A DNA stretch of 64,000 nucleotides, from contig OZ255706.1 in the NCBI GenBank assembly GCA_965277025.1, positions 1,736,001 through 1,800,000 of the forward strand. Direction: 5' to 3'. Below, piece by piece: positions 1-9,219 of the stretch (position 1 is its first letter; each line of letters opens with the position of its first letter). The notes beneath the pieces were generated by a model. The model saw nothing but the letters and a program-made list of their open reading frames with translations. It had not been told where the DNA came from and did not search any database. A program made the translations under genes and the position numbers. This DNA is from Methylomarinum sp965277025. GTDB lineage: Bacteria; Pseudomonadota; Gammaproteobacteria; Methylococcales; Methylomonadaceae.

Positions 1-92
1 CACGCAAAAAAATGTGTTAAATAACATAGTTTAATTATTTTAGAGGTAATGGTCTTTTTAACTTGTTGTTTATCAAGGAATTGATTGGTTGG

Positions 93-124
93 CCTGTAAA
101 TTGCATTACCTGTAAATTGCATTA
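93..124. repeat. Perfect tandem duplication of a 16-bp unit
   Basis: CCTGTAAATTGCATTA occurs twice back to back, about 40 bp upstream of the receptor start codon at 165. It lies where promoter or operator elements of the receptor gene would be, so it could be a doubled regulator site or a recent slippage event. No regulator is recognised. Confidence 0.9.
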
Positions 125-164
125 TTAATTGTTTTTTAATCTGTTTTTGAGGGGAAACGATTTT

Positions 165-2198
165 ATGAAGCTAAAAATTGCAATTGCAACGCTTCTGGCC
201 ATTCCGGCCTTGGCATCTGCGGAAGAACAACAGCTGCCGACTATTATTGTAGAAGGGGTTTATCAGCGTCCGGGAACGTTTTCTACTGCACCGGACTCAT
301 CTGTGTTGAAAGATACCGCCTCTTTACTGGAAAGGGTGCCAGGGGCGACTGTCAATAGAAATGGTCCATTGACGGGGATTGCGTCATATCATGGTATGTA
401 TGGTAATCGTATCAACGTCAATATCGATGGGATGGATATTAAAGAAGTCGGTCCAAACAGCATGGATCCGCCGTTGAGTCATATTCCGGCGCCGTTGGTC
501 AAGTCATTAAAAGTACAGAGAGGTGTTGCGCCGGTCAGTAGTGGTATTGAAACAATCGGTGGCTCCATGTCGGTCGATATGAGAAAAGGCCGTTTTGCCG
601 AAGAAGAGGGTGAGATTGAAGTCAGTGGTTTGGCTTCCATGGGTTTCAGCTCGGCTCAAGAGGGTAAGTTTGGTGTCTTGATGGGGGCTGTGGCGAATAA
701 AAATCACAAAGTGTATCTAAGCGGCATCGAAGAAAAGGGTCATGACTACAAAGTGGAAGATGATGAGCGCTTAAAGTCAAGGCAGCCGACACAATATGAC
801 AGAGACAGTTTTTCAACCGGCTACGCCTATCGGCGAGACGGTCATGAGGCTGAGCTGAATTACAATAATATCGATACCGGAATTTCAGGTACACCGGCGC
901 TGCCGATGGACATCATGTATGTTCGAGGTGGCCTTTATAATGGTAAATACCAATGGGATCTGGGTGATGGTCGGCAATTACGCATTGAAGGCTTTTACCA
1001 GAAGATGCGGCATTTAATGAATAACTACACGCTGCGCACATCCGCGACGCAAAAATCCAATCGTACGACCGTCGAAGCAGGAGGTTATAAGCTGGCATGG
1101 GATATGCCGCTGTTTGATGGTGATTTAAGCCTTGGTTTTGATGCGGATAAATCTCTGAATAATGCCAATGTAGCCATAGCTGCTATGGGTGGCATCAATA
1201 TCCACTTTTTTAACGATACGCAAAGAGATCGTTATAGCGCCTTTGCGGAATGGTCTAAGGACTTGACAGAAGATTTGTCTATGGAAGTGGGTGTTCGTTA
1301 TACCCATATCTGGTCAAATACAGGGAATGCAATTGTCAATATGGGGCCTAAAGTTGCCGATGCAAATGCTTTCAATGCGTTGGATCACAAAAGAAATTTC
1401 GATTTTGTCGATTCTGACGCTATTTTTCGTTATGCCTTGAGCGATCAGTTGGATATCAAGGTCGGTTTAGGCCGAAAAAATAGAGCGCCCAGCTATCAAG
1501 CTTTATATTTATGGACCGATGCATCATCGGTTGGCGGCTTGGCAGATGGCAATACCTATCTGGGTAATTTAAATCTGAAGCACGAGACGGCGTATCAGTT
1601 TGATCTAGGTCTAGATTGGCATACTGATAAAGCTTATGTATCTCCGCGTGTTTACTACCATTACATCGAAGATTATATTCAAGGATTGAAAACAGCCAGG
1701 GCGTTGGCGAAAGGTGCAAATATTCTTGAATTCAGCAATGTCGATGCGCACTTGTTTGGTGTCGATCTGGAAGCTGGTTATTCGATTGATGAGAATTGGC
1801 GTCTGGATGCCGGCTTGAATTATACTCGCGGCCAGATCCTGAGTTCTCCTGTGGCGTTGAGTAATGATAACATGTATCGTATTGCGCCATTGAACGGGCG
1901 CACCCAGGTTACTTACCAGAATAATGGCTGGATGGGCTCGGTTGAAGGTGTCTTTTTCGCCAGACAAGGTGATGTGGCGGCCTATAACGATGAGTTGAAA
2001 ACGGCCGGTTATATGCTGATGAATGTGCGCGCCAGCTATGAGCCGATCAAGAATCTGGTCATTGGAACGGGTGTGGAAAATATTCTGGATAAACGCTATC
2101 AGAACCATTTAGGTGGTTATCAGTTACATAATCGTAATAATGGTCGTGTTTTCATGCCAGGCCGGAATGTTTACGCCACATTAAGCTATAGCTGGTAA
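165..2198 (+). CDS. TonB-dependent outer-membrane receptor
   Basis: A 677-residue outer-membrane receptor that would import a ligand using TonB energy. The start at 165 is chosen over an in-frame upstream TTG because GAGGGG precedes it and it gives a clean signal peptide (MKLKIAIATLLAIPALASA). A TonB-box-like PTIIVEG follows, then a plug domain with IDGMDI and a MDPPLSHIPAP segment, and a beta-barrel ending in an aromatic residue (YATLSYSW). The MDPP segment resembles the OprC/NosA copper-receptor branch, but that is only a motif impression and the ligand is unknown. The gene stands alone: a hairpin follows it, then a tRNA promoter. A lanthanide or copper role would fit a methanotroph but is not shown by the sequence. 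Confidence 0.93.
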   Translation: MKLKIAIATLLAIPALASAEEQQLPTIIVEGVYQRPGTFSTAPDSSVLKDTASLLERVPGATVNRNGPLTGIASYHGMYGNRINVNIDGMDIKEVGPNSMDPPLSHIPAPLVKSLKVQRGVAPVSSGIETIGGSMSVDMRKGRFAEEEGEIEVSGLASMGFSSAQEGKFGVLMGAVANKNHKVYLSGIEEKGHDYKVEDDERLKSRQPTQYDRDSFSTGYAYRRDGHEAELNYNNIDTGISGTPALPMDIMYVRGGLYNGKYQWDLGDGRQLRIEGFYQKMRHLMNNYTLRTSATQKSNRTTVEAGGYKLAWDMPLFDGDLSLGFDADKSLNNANVAIAAMGGINIHFFNDTQRDRYSAFAEWSKDLTEDLSMEVGVRYTHIWSNTGNAIVNMGPKVADANAFNALDHKRNFDFVDSDAIFRYALSDQLDIKVGLGRKNRAPSYQALYLWTDASSVGGLADGNTYLGNLNLKHETAYQFDLGLDWHTDKAYVSPRVYYHYIEDYIQGLKTARALAKGANILEFSNVDAHLFGVDLEAGYSIDENWRLDAGLNYTRGQILSSPVALSNDNMYRIAPLNGRTQVTYQNNGWMGSVEGVFFARQGDVAAYNDELKTAGYMLMNVRASYEPIKNLVIGTGVENILDKRYQNHLGGYQLHNRNNGRVFMPGRNVYATLSYSW

Positions 2199-2208
2199 GC
2201 GAGTGATA

Positions 2209-2249
2209 CAGGCTGTGCGACAGGATGTTGCACAGCCTGCTGAATTTTT
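2209..2249 (+). terminator. Hairpin terminator after the TonB receptor gene
   Basis: A perfect 10-bp stem, CAGGCTGTGC (2209-2218) with GCACAGCCTG (2230-2239), is followed by a short T-run (2244-2249). It sits 10 bp after the stop codon. Confidence 0.65.
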
Positions 2250-2252
2250 GGC

Positions 2253-2281
2253 TTGCATAACAATTAAGAAGTTGGCATAAT
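2253..2281 (+). promoter_or_regulatory. Sigma-70 promoter of the tRNA-Val gene
   Basis: TTGCAT (-35) and CATAAT (-10) are separated by 17 bp. A C-rich discriminator (ACCCGC) follows, of the kind common at stringently controlled stable-RNA promoters. Confidence 0.7.
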
Positions 2282-2299
2282 ACCCGCTTCGAATACGAC

Positions 2300-2376
2300 A
2301 GGCGCGTAGCTCAGTTGGTTAGAGCACCACCTTGACATGGTGGGGGTCGGTAGTTCGAATCTACTCGCGCCTACCA
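2300..2376 (+). tRNA. tRNA-Val (GAC)
   Basis: A 77-nt cloverleaf with an acceptor stem pairing AGGCGCG with CGCGCCT, anticodon stem CCACC/GGTGG, loop TTGACAT (anticodon GAC), T-loop TTCGAAT and an encoded CCA end. A terminator-like hairpin follows at once, and thrS starts only 57 bp downstream. Confidence 0.96.
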
Positions 2377-2382
2377 AATCCT

Positions 2383-2410
2383 AAAAGCATCCTCGTGATG
2401 CTTTTTTTTT
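2383..2410 (+). terminator. Hairpin with T-tract between tRNA-Val and thrS
   Basis: AAAAGCATC (2383-2391) pairs with GATGCTTTT (2397-2405) and runs into a tract of T. It can end the tRNA transcript. Because thrS begins only 24 bp later, it could also act as an attenuator for read-through into the translation operon. Confidence 0.85.
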
Positions 2411-2433
2411 ATTGTGGAAACGGAAAACTCATC

Positions 2434-4341
2434 ATGCCAGTCATCACACTTCCCGATGGATCCCAACGTCAGTTTGAACAGCCGGTTACGGTGTTGGATG
2501 TTGCGCAATCAATTGGCTCCGGGTTGGCCAAGGCAACCATCGCCGGCAAGGTAAACGGTAAATTGGTCGATGCCAGTACGGTGATCAACCAGGATGCAGA
2601 TTTAGCGATCGTTACGGCAAAAGACGAAGAAGGCCTTGAGGTCATCCGTCATTCTACCGCGCATTTGTTGGCGCAAGCCGTGAAAGAATTGTTTCCTGAT
2701 GCACAGGTAACCATTGGTCCTGTGATTGAGAATGGTTTTTATTATGATTTTGCCTATGAGCGCCCGTTTACGCCGGAAGATTTGAAAGCCATCGAGAAAA
2801 AAATGCAGCAACTGGTTGCCGATAATCTGGAAATCAAGCGCTCGGTAATGTCCCGTGATGAGGCGGTAAAGTTTTTTAAGGATTTGGGCGAGCAGTACAA
2901 AGCGGAAATCATCGAATCCATACCTGCCAATGAAGATCTTTCTTTGTATAGTCATGGGAATTTCACTGATTTGTGTCGGGGCCCCCATGTACCATCAACC
3001 GGCAAGTTGAAAGCCTTCAAACTGATGAAGATTGCCGGTGCCTACTGGCGGGGAGATTCTTCCAATGAAATGCTGCAACGTATTTATGGTACGGCCTGGA
3101 CAGATAAAAAAGCATTAAAAGACTATCTGCATCGTCTGGAAGAAGCGGAAAAACGCGATCACCGCAAACTCGGTAAGGCATTGGATTTGTTTCATTCACA
3201 GGAAGAAGCGCCGGGCATGGTGTTTTGGCATGACAAGGGCTGGACCATTTACCAACAGGTCGAGCAATATATCCGTGACAAGCTGCGTCTGAATGGCTAT
3301 GGCGAGGTGAAAACGCCGCAAGTGGTGGATCGGTCGCTTTGGGAGAAATCCGGTCATTGGGACAAATTTGGTGACATGATTTTTACCACGCATTCGGAAA
3401 GTCGCGATTACGCGATCAAGCCAATGAATTGTCCTTGTCATATTCAAATTTATAACCAGGGACTTAAAAGTTATCGTGATCTGCCGATACGCATGGCGGA
3501 ATTTGGTTCCTGTCATCGTAATGAGCCGTCAGGTACCTTGCATGGCTTGATGCGGGTCAGAAACTTTGTTCAGGATGATGCGCATATTTTTTGCACCGAA
3601 GATCAGATTCAGGATGAAGTATCGGCTTTTATCGATTTATTGTTCGAGGTTTACAGAGATTTCGGTTTTGAAAATGTCATTGTCAAATTGTCTACCCGGC
3701 CGGAAAACCGGGTGGGTGAAGATGCCGTCTGGGATAAGGCGGAAAAAGCCTTGGAAGAGGCATTGAACGCCAAGAAACTGGATTGGGAATTACAACCGGG
3801 TGAGGGCGCTTTTTACGGGCCAAAAATCGAATTTTCGTTAAAAGATTGTCTGGACAGGGTCTGGCAATGCGGCACCATTCAAGTCGATTTTTCCATGCCG
3901 GGCCGACTGGATGCAACCTATATTGCCGAGGATGGCACGCGGCAGACCCCGGTAATGTTGCATCGGGCCATACTTGGATCGCTGGAGCGTTTTATTGGCA
4001 TTCTGATCGAACATCATGCCGGCACTTTCCCGTTATGGTTGGCGCCGGTGCAAATTGCAGTGATGAATATAGCCGATCGGCAGGCCGAATATTGCCAGAA
4101 AATCTGTGAAGAATTAGAAAAACAAGGCTTTAGAGTTAAAATAGACTTGAGAAATGAGAAGATAGGCTTTAAAATTCGCGAGCATTCCATGCAGCGTGTG
4201 CCTTATTTACTCATTATCGGGGATAAGGAGCTGGAAGATGGAACTATCGCGGTACGCAGCCAAAAGGGTGAAAACCTGGGGGCAATGGCGATAGAGGACT
4301 TTACCGAACGCTTACGGAAAGAGATTGAAGAACGAAAATAA
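2434..4341 (+). CDS. thrS: Threonyl-tRNA synthetase
   Basis: A 635-residue class II synthetase charging tRNA-Thr with threonine in the cytoplasm. The start at 2434 begins MPVITLPDGS; the open frame extends further upstream into the tRNA gene, which cannot be coding. It has an N-terminal TGS domain (about residues 1-60), the editing/SAD domain with HSTAHLLAQAV near residue 70, the catalytic core with the zinc-site motif MNCPCH, and a C-terminal anticodon-binding domain. It heads the conserved order thrS-infC-rpmI-rplT-pheST-ihfA. No separate promoter fits in the 24 bp between the preceding hairpin and the ATG, so transcription probably reads through from upstream. Confidence 0.98.
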   Translation: MPVITLPDGSQRQFEQPVTVLDVAQSIGSGLAKATIAGKVNGKLVDASTVINQDADLAIVTAKDEEGLEVIRHSTAHLLAQAVKELFPDAQVTIGPVIENGFYYDFAYERPFTPEDLKAIEKKMQQLVADNLEIKRSVMSRDEAVKFFKDLGEQYKAEIIESIPANEDLSLYSHGNFTDLCRGPHVPSTGKLKAFKLMKIAGAYWRGDSSNEMLQRIYGTAWTDKKALKDYLHRLEEAEKRDHRKLGKALDLFHSQEEAPGMVFWHDKGWTIYQQVEQYIRDKLRLNGYGEVKTPQVVDRSLWEKSGHWDKFGDMIFTTHSESRDYAIKPMNCPCHIQIYNQGLKSYRDLPIRMAEFGSCHRNEPSGTLHGLMRVRNFVQDDAHIFCTEDQIQDEVSAFIDLLFEVYRDFGFENVIVKLSTRPENRVGEDAVWDKAEKALEEALNAKKLDWELQPGEGAFYGPKIEFSLKDCLDRVWQCGTIQVDFSMPGRLDATYIAEDGTRQTPVMLHRAILGSLERFIGILIEHHAGTFPLWLAPVQIAVMNIADRQAEYCQKICEELEKQGFRVKIDLRNEKIGFKIREHSMQRVPYLLIIGDKELEDGTIAVRSQKGENLGAMAIEDFTERLRKEIEERK

Positions 4342-4361
4342 CAAGCTTGGAGGATTAGAAC

Positions 4362-4886
4362 ATCGCTTCTAAAAAAGATACAACGCGCTTGAATAATAAC
4401 ATAACCGCAAGGCGGGTCAGATTGATAGGTGCTGAAGGTGAGCAACTTGGGGTAATGTCATTAAACGAGGCCAAGCAGTTGGCGTATGAGGCTGATATGG
4501 ATCTGGTCGAAATTTCGCCCAATGCTGATCCTCCGGTTTGCAAGATCATGGATTACGGCAAGTTTGTTTTTGAACAAAACAAAAAACAGCAAGCCGCCAA
4601 AAAGAAACAAAAACAGATTCAGGTTAAGGAAATCAAGTTCAGGCCCGGCACTGAGGAAGGTGATTACCAGGTCAAGTTACGCAACTTAACCAAGTTTCTG
4701 AACGAAGGCAATAAAACCAAAATCACCATTCGTTTTCGTGGCCGTGAGATGAGCCATCGAGAGATCGGCATGGAATTGCTGAAACGCCTGGAAAAAGACC
4801 TGGAAGAGATAGCCGTTGTTGAGCAGTTTCCGAAAATGGAAGGGCGGCAGATGGTTATGGTGATGGGACCTAAAAAGAAAAAATAA
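4362..4886 (+). CDS. infC: Translation initiation factor IF-3, with an AUC start codon
   Basis: A protein of about 174 residues that binds the 30S subunit and proofreads start codons. No ATG, GTG or TTG lies at the expected place. GGAGG (4349-4353) is followed after 8 nt by ATC, which opens the frame reading (M)ASKKDTTRLNNNITARRVRLIG, the normal IF-3 N-terminus. The first ordinary candidate, TTG at 4389, would remove that end. A rare start codon is the known basis of infC autoregulation in E. coli (AUU there), and AUC would serve the same purpose. The KKKQKQIQVKEIKFRPG linker-region motif and a lysine-rich C-terminus (GPKKKK) are present. Confidence 0.95.
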   Translation: MASKKDTTRLNNNITARRVRLIGAEGEQLGVMSLNEAKQLAYEADMDLVEISPNADPPVCKIMDYGKFVFEQNKKQQAAKKKQKQIQVKEIKFRPGTEEGDYQVKLRNLTKFLNEGNKTKITIRFRGREMSHREIGMELLKRLEKDLEEIAVVEQFPKMEGRQMVMVMGPKKKK

Positions 4887-5107
4887 CGGGTTTCAACGCA
4901 TTATTCTGCATCAGGGAACACAGTTGTCGCTGATTGCGGCGATGACGATGCAGTCTGCAAAAGTGAATCCTTTATAATGTTTTTTGATAATGCTGGAAGC
5001 ATTATTTCATCGGCGCATGGCGCCAGAAATTCAGCCGGGCCTTGCATTTTGCCTTGTTGAGTTTGTTCAAAAGGAAGTGCTTTTATTTATTTTATTGGAG
5101 AAAACAA

Positions 5108-5305
5108 ATGCCAAAAATGAAAACCCATCGTGGTGCTGCCAAACGGTTTAAAAAAACCGGCAGCGGTAAGATCAAATGTAATCAGTCGCACAGACGTCAT
5201 ATCTTGACCAAGAAGTCGACGAAAAGAAAACGTCAGCTACGTAAAGCGGCCACTCTTCATGCTTCAGATGCCAAATTGGTATCGCGGATGATTCCTTACA
5301 GTTAA
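5108..5305 (+). CDS. rpmI: 50S ribosomal protein bL35
   Basis: A 65-residue basic protein beginning MPKMKTHRGAAKRFKKTGSG, the classic L35 signature. The start at 5108 is set by this N-terminus and by TTGGAG a few bases upstream. The 220-bp gap after infC contains small hairpins such as AATGCT/AGCATT near 4990. In E. coli this interval is where L20 represses rpmI-rplT translation; a similar role here is inferred, not shown. Confidence 0.98.
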   Translation: MPKMKTHRGAAKRFKKTGSGKIKCNQSHRRHILTKKSTKRKRQLRKAATLHASDAKLVSRMIPYS

Positions 5306-5323
5306 TCGATTGGAGAAGAGAAA

Positions 5324-5686
5324 ATGGCAAGAGTAAAACGTGGCGTGACAGCCAGAGCAAGACATAAAAAGATTTTAAAGCAGCCGAAAGGTTATTACGG
5401 AGCGCGGAGTCGTGTCTATCGTGTTGCCAAGCAAGCGGTAATCAAGGCCGGCCAATATGCGTACCGGGATCGTAAACAAAGAAAACGCCAGTTTCGCGCA
5501 CTGTGGATTGTTCGCATCAATGCGGCAGCTCGCCTGTGTGGTACTTCCTACAGCCGCTTGATCAATGGCTTGAACAAGGCAAATGTTGCAATTGACCGCA
5601 AAGTATTGGCTGATTTGGCCGTTCGTGATATGGACGCCTTTGCTAAAATTGCCGAGATTGCCAAAGCGAATCAAAGTCAGCCATAG
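5324..5686 (+). CDS. rplT: 50S ribosomal protein bL20
   Basis: A 120-residue protein starting MARVKRGVTARARHKKILKQ, typical of L20, which is needed early in 50S assembly and represses its own operon in enterics. It lies 18 bp after rpmI with a GGAGAAGAG ribosome-binding site. The following 120-bp gap to pheS contains a C-rich/G-rich inverted repeat around 5722-5742 (CCCACTCAC/GTGAGGGG), possibly a terminator or attenuator remnant. Confidence 0.98.
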   Translation: MARVKRGVTARARHKKILKQPKGYYGARSRVYRVAKQAVIKAGQYAYRDRKQRKRQFRALWIVRINAAARLCGTSYSRLINGLNKANVAIDRKVLADLAVRDMDAFAKIAEIAKANQSQP

Positions 5687-5807
5687 AACAAGACTGACAA
5701 CTGTCATTGATTCATGACTTCTCCCACTCACGGTGTGAGGGGTAGACTCGGGATTGCTTATTCTTTGCATCCCTGTTCCTTCCAACAACAACAAAGTAGG
5801 CTGAGCT

Positions 5808-6827
5808 GTGTCGGCTAATATCGAAGAAATTCTCAGGCAGGCTTTGGATGCGCTTGTTGACGTCCAGGATTTGAAACAACTCGATCAAATCAGAGTCGAT
5901 TATCTGGGTAAAAAAGGTCTGTTCACGCTGCAAATGAAAACGCTGGGTAAGATGGAACCAGACCAGCGTAAAGCAGCAGGACAGGTCATCAACCAGGCTA
6001 AAAATCAGTTTCAACAGTCATTAGAGACCACCCGGACAAAATTACAGCAAGCAGAGCTTGCCAAAAGACTGGCGGCGGAAGCAGTGGATGTCACCTTGCC
6101 AGGGCGGGGGCGTGGTATCGCGGGGTTGCATCCTGTCACCATTACATTACGACGGATAGCCGATATTTTTGCCACGGTTGGTTTCAAGGTGGTCGAAGGG
6201 CCTGAAATAGAAGATGATTACCATAATTTCGAAGCCTTGAATATTCCGGCGCATCACCCTGCGCGGGCTATGCACGATACCTTTTATTTTGATGCGCATA
6301 CTTTGTTGCGCACACATACTTCACCAGTACAGATTCGCGCTATGGAAGCAGAAAAGCCGCCATTGAAAGTGATCGCACCGGGTCGTGTTTATCGCTGTGA
6401 TTCTGATTTGACTCATACGCCGATGTTTCATCAGGTCGAAGGATTCCTGGTCGATGATGAAGTCAGTTTTGCCGATTTAAAGGGTGTGGTATTTGAATTT
6501 CTACGCGCTTTTTTCGAAAAAGATATCCAGGTACGCTTCAGACCATCTTATTTTCCGTTTACCGAACCTTCGGCTGAAGTCGATATAGAATGTGTCATGT
6601 GTGGCGGTGAAGGCTGTCGGGTGTGTGGTCAAACCGGCTGGCTGGAAGTGATGGGCTGCGGCATGATTCATCCGGAAGTGTTTAAATCAGTCAAAATTGA
6701 TAGTGAACAGTTTTCAGGGTTTGCATTTGGCATGGGCGTCGAACGTCTGGCGATGTTGCGTTATGGAATTAATGATTTGCGATTGTTTTTTGAAAATGAT
6801 CTCAGGTTTTTGCAACAGTTTGGTTAA
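5808..6827 (+). CDS. pheS: Phenylalanyl-tRNA synthetase alpha chain
   Basis: A 339-residue catalytic alpha subunit of the (alpha-beta)2 class II enzyme. The start is GTG at 5808, preceded by AGTAGG, and gives MSANIEEILRQALDAL. An N-terminal coiled coil (roughly residues 1-85) precedes the catalytic domain, which has the motif-2 region RVYRCDSDLTHTPMFHQVEG and the motif-3 region GFAFGMGVERLAMLRYGI. It is followed 14 bp later by pheT. Confidence 0.98.
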   Translation: MSANIEEILRQALDALVDVQDLKQLDQIRVDYLGKKGLFTLQMKTLGKMEPDQRKAAGQVINQAKNQFQQSLETTRTKLQQAELAKRLAAEAVDVTLPGRGRGIAGLHPVTITLRRIADIFATVGFKVVEGPEIEDDYHNFEALNIPAHHPARAMHDTFYFDAHTLLRTHTSPVQIRAMEAEKPPLKVIAPGRVYRCDSDLTHTPMFHQVEGFLVDDEVSFADLKGVVFEFLRAFFEKDIQVRFRPSYFPFTEPSAEVDIECVMCGGEGCRVCGQTGWLEVMGCGMIHPEVFKSVKIDSEQFSGFAFGMGVERLAMLRYGINDLRLFFENDLRFLQQFG

Positions 6828-6841
6828 GGCGGAGTAGAGCA

Positions 6842-9217
6842 ATGCAAATAAGTGAAGCTTGGTTAAGAGAATTGGTTAATCCGCCGGTAACGACTGAACA
6901 ACTGGTCGAGCAAATTACCATGGCGGGTTTGGAAGTCGATTCGGTCACGCCGGCGGCGGCTGAATTTAACAATGTAGTCGTGGCTGAAGTGGTGTCCGTT
7001 CAGCAGCACCCAAATGCAGACAAGCTTAAAGTTTGTCAGGTCAATGTTGGACAGCCTGAGCTGCTGCAAATTGTTTGTGGCGCCAGCAATGTTCGGGAAG
7101 GTTTGAAAGTTCCCGCTGCCCTAGTGGGGGCCACGCTGCCGGGTGATTTTAAAATTAAAAAATCCAAATTACGGGGTGAAGTGTCGCTCGGCATGTTGTG
7201 TTCTGAAATGGAACTGGGTTTGGCCGAGGATGCCAGCGGTTTGATGGAATTGCCGGAAGATGCGCCCGTTGGTGAAGATATCAGAAAATATCTGTCTCTG
7301 GACGACCAATGTATCGAAGTGGATCTGACCCCAAACCGGGCAGATTGCTTGAGTGTTGAAGGCATTGCCCGTGAAGTGGCGGTGCTCAATAAAATGGACT
7401 GGCGGCCGGTAGATGTCGAAGCTAATAGTGTATCTCATCAGGATACGATTGCCATCGATGTGGAGCAATCAGAAAAATGTCCTCGTTATCTGGGACGCCT
7501 GATTAAAAATGTCAATTATCGCGCCGCAACGGCAATCTGGATGCAGGAGCGTTTGCGCCGATCGGGCCTGAGAAGCCTGGGGCCTTTGGTGGATGTGACC
7601 AATTATGTGTTATTGGAAATGGGACAGCCATTACATGCTTTCGATGCCGATAAAATTGAGGGCGGGCTGGTTGTGCGCAATAGCCGCAAGGGTGAAGAAC
7701 TGGCGTTGCTGAACGACCAGACTATCACGCTGGATGATGATACCCTGGTGATTGCCGACCAACAACAAGCGCTCGCATTGGCGGGAGTGATGGGTGGCAG
7801 CGCTTCGGCGGTTTCAGAAACCACACGGCATATCTTTTTGGAGTGCGCTTTTTTCAACCCGGTCGCCATTGCGGGAAAGGCCAGACAATATGGCTTGCAT
7901 ACCGATTCATCGCATCACTTCGAGCGCGGCGTCGATTTTACTCTGCAAAGCCGGGCAATCGAACGGGCAACGCAACTGATTTTGGAAATCGCAGGTGGTG
8001 AAGCCGGGCCGATTACTGAAGTGCTGGATGAGGCTAAACTGCCTGATCGTCAGCCAGTCAGTCTGCGTCCACAGAGGATTAAAAAAATTCTCGGTGTCAA
8101 ATTGCCTGACGAAGAAGTTGAAGATATTTCCACGCGTTTAGGTATGCAGGTTTTTGCCGATAATGATGGCTGGAAAATCACGCCACCGGGTTTTCGTTTC
8201 GATATCGCCATCGAAGCGGATTTGCTGGAAGAAGTTGGCCGTATATATGGATATAATAATCTACCCAATAGCCAATTGCTATTACGGGCGGAATTGGGTA
8301 AAGCGCCTGAAGCCGTGCTGCCAATTGATCGTATTAAAGATTTGCTGGTCGATCTGGATTATCAGGAAGCGATTACCTATAGTTTTGTTGATGAAGAAAG
8401 TTTGAGGCTTGTCGCTCCAGAAGAACAAGCTGTTCGTCTGAAAAATCCCATTTCTGCTGATCTGGCTATCATGCGAACAACTTTGTGGTGTGGTCTGCTG
8501 AATGCCGCGGCTTACAATACCAAGCGGCAGCAAAGCCGGGTGCGTCTGTTCGAAACGGGGTTGAGTTTCATCAAAAAGGGCGATGAAATTATTCAGCAGC
8601 CAAAATTAGCCGGGCTGGCGTTGGGAAATATTCTGCCTGAACAGTGGGCTGAAAAAAATCGCAAAGTGGATTTTTTTGATCTAAAAGCGGATGTTGAGGC
8701 CATATTTAGTTTGTCCGGCTTTGCTTTTAATGTCGTTAAGGACGTACACCCTGCCTTGCATCCAGGCCAGTCGGCCAAAATAGTCAATGCCGATGGTGAG
8801 TTTGCCGGTTGGTTGGGCATGCTGCATCCGCAATTGGAAAAGCCATTTGATTTTGATAATAATGTTTTCTTGTTTGAGCTGGATTTAGGATTAATACAGC
8901 ATAAAGCTATTCCTCAATTTACACCGTTGTCAAAATTCCCGTCAGTACGCCGGGATATGGCCTTACTGGTAGAGGAAAACATCCAGGCCGCTGATTTGCT
9001 GAAAACCGTATTGGATTCAGGATTCAGCAAGATTCAGGATGTACAATTGTTTGATCTATATCAGGGTGAAGGTGTTGAAAAGGGCTATAAAAGTATTGCC
9101 CTTAGCCTGATTTTGCAGGATTTTGATCAAACACTTACAGATTCTGAGATTGATGCTATATTTAATGGTGTATTGGAAGTATTGGGCACCGAATTGAACG
9201 CAAAGCTGAGGGATTGA
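6842..9217 (+). CDS. pheT: Phenylalanyl-tRNA synthetase beta chain
   Basis: A 791-residue beta subunit with the expected length. Domains in order are an N-terminal tRNA-binding OB fold (about 40-150, containing HPNADKLKVCQVNVG), the B3/B4 editing domain (around 210-380), the B5 region, the catalytic-like core (KNPISADLAIMRTTL) and the C-terminal ferredoxin-like anticodon-binding domain (SKFPSVRRDMALLV). It acts with PheS in the cytoplasm; the alpha and beta genes are adjacent and surely co-translated. Confidence 0.98.
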   Translation: MQISEAWLRELVNPPVTTEQLVEQITMAGLEVDSVTPAAAEFNNVVVAEVVSVQQHPNADKLKVCQVNVGQPELLQIVCGASNVREGLKVPAALVGATLPGDFKIKKSKLRGEVSLGMLCSEMELGLAEDASGLMELPEDAPVGEDIRKYLSLDDQCIEVDLTPNRADCLSVEGIAREVAVLNKMDWRPVDVEANSVSHQDTIAIDVEQSEKCPRYLGRLIKNVNYRAATAIWMQERLRRSGLRSLGPLVDVTNYVLLEMGQPLHAFDADKIEGGLVVRNSRKGEELALLNDQTITLDDDTLVIADQQQALALAGVMGGSASAVSETTRHIFLECAFFNPVAIAGKARQYGLHTDSSHHFERGVDFTLQSRAIERATQLILEIAGGEAGPITEVLDEAKLPDRQPVSLRPQRIKKILGVKLPDEEVEDISTRLGMQVFADNDGWKITPPGFRFDIAIEADLLEEVGRIYGYNNLPNSQLLLRAELGKAPEAVLPIDRIKDLLVDLDYQEAITYSFVDEESLRLVAPEEQAVRLKNPISADLAIMRTTLWCGLLNAAAYNTKRQQSRVRLFETGLSFIKKGDEIIQQPKLAGLALGNILPEQWAEKNRKVDFFDLKADVEAIFSLSGFAFNVVKDVHPALHPGQSAKIVNADGEFAGWLGMLHPQLEKPFDFDNNVFLFELDLGLIQHKAIPQFTPLSKFPSVRRDMALLVEENIQAADLLKTVLDSGFSKIQDVQLFDLYQGEGVEKGYKSIALSLILQDFDQTLTDSEIDAIFNGVLEVLGTELNAKLRD

Positions 9218-9219
9218 TA

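Noticed and set aside
165..2198. Lanthanide receptor partnered with xoxF
   Set aside because: The genes are 47 kb apart and no sequence feature identifies the ligand.
2332..2433. In-frame extension of thrS through the tRNA-Val gene
   Set aside because: The open frame crosses the tRNA and its terminator; the conserved N-terminus begins at 2434.
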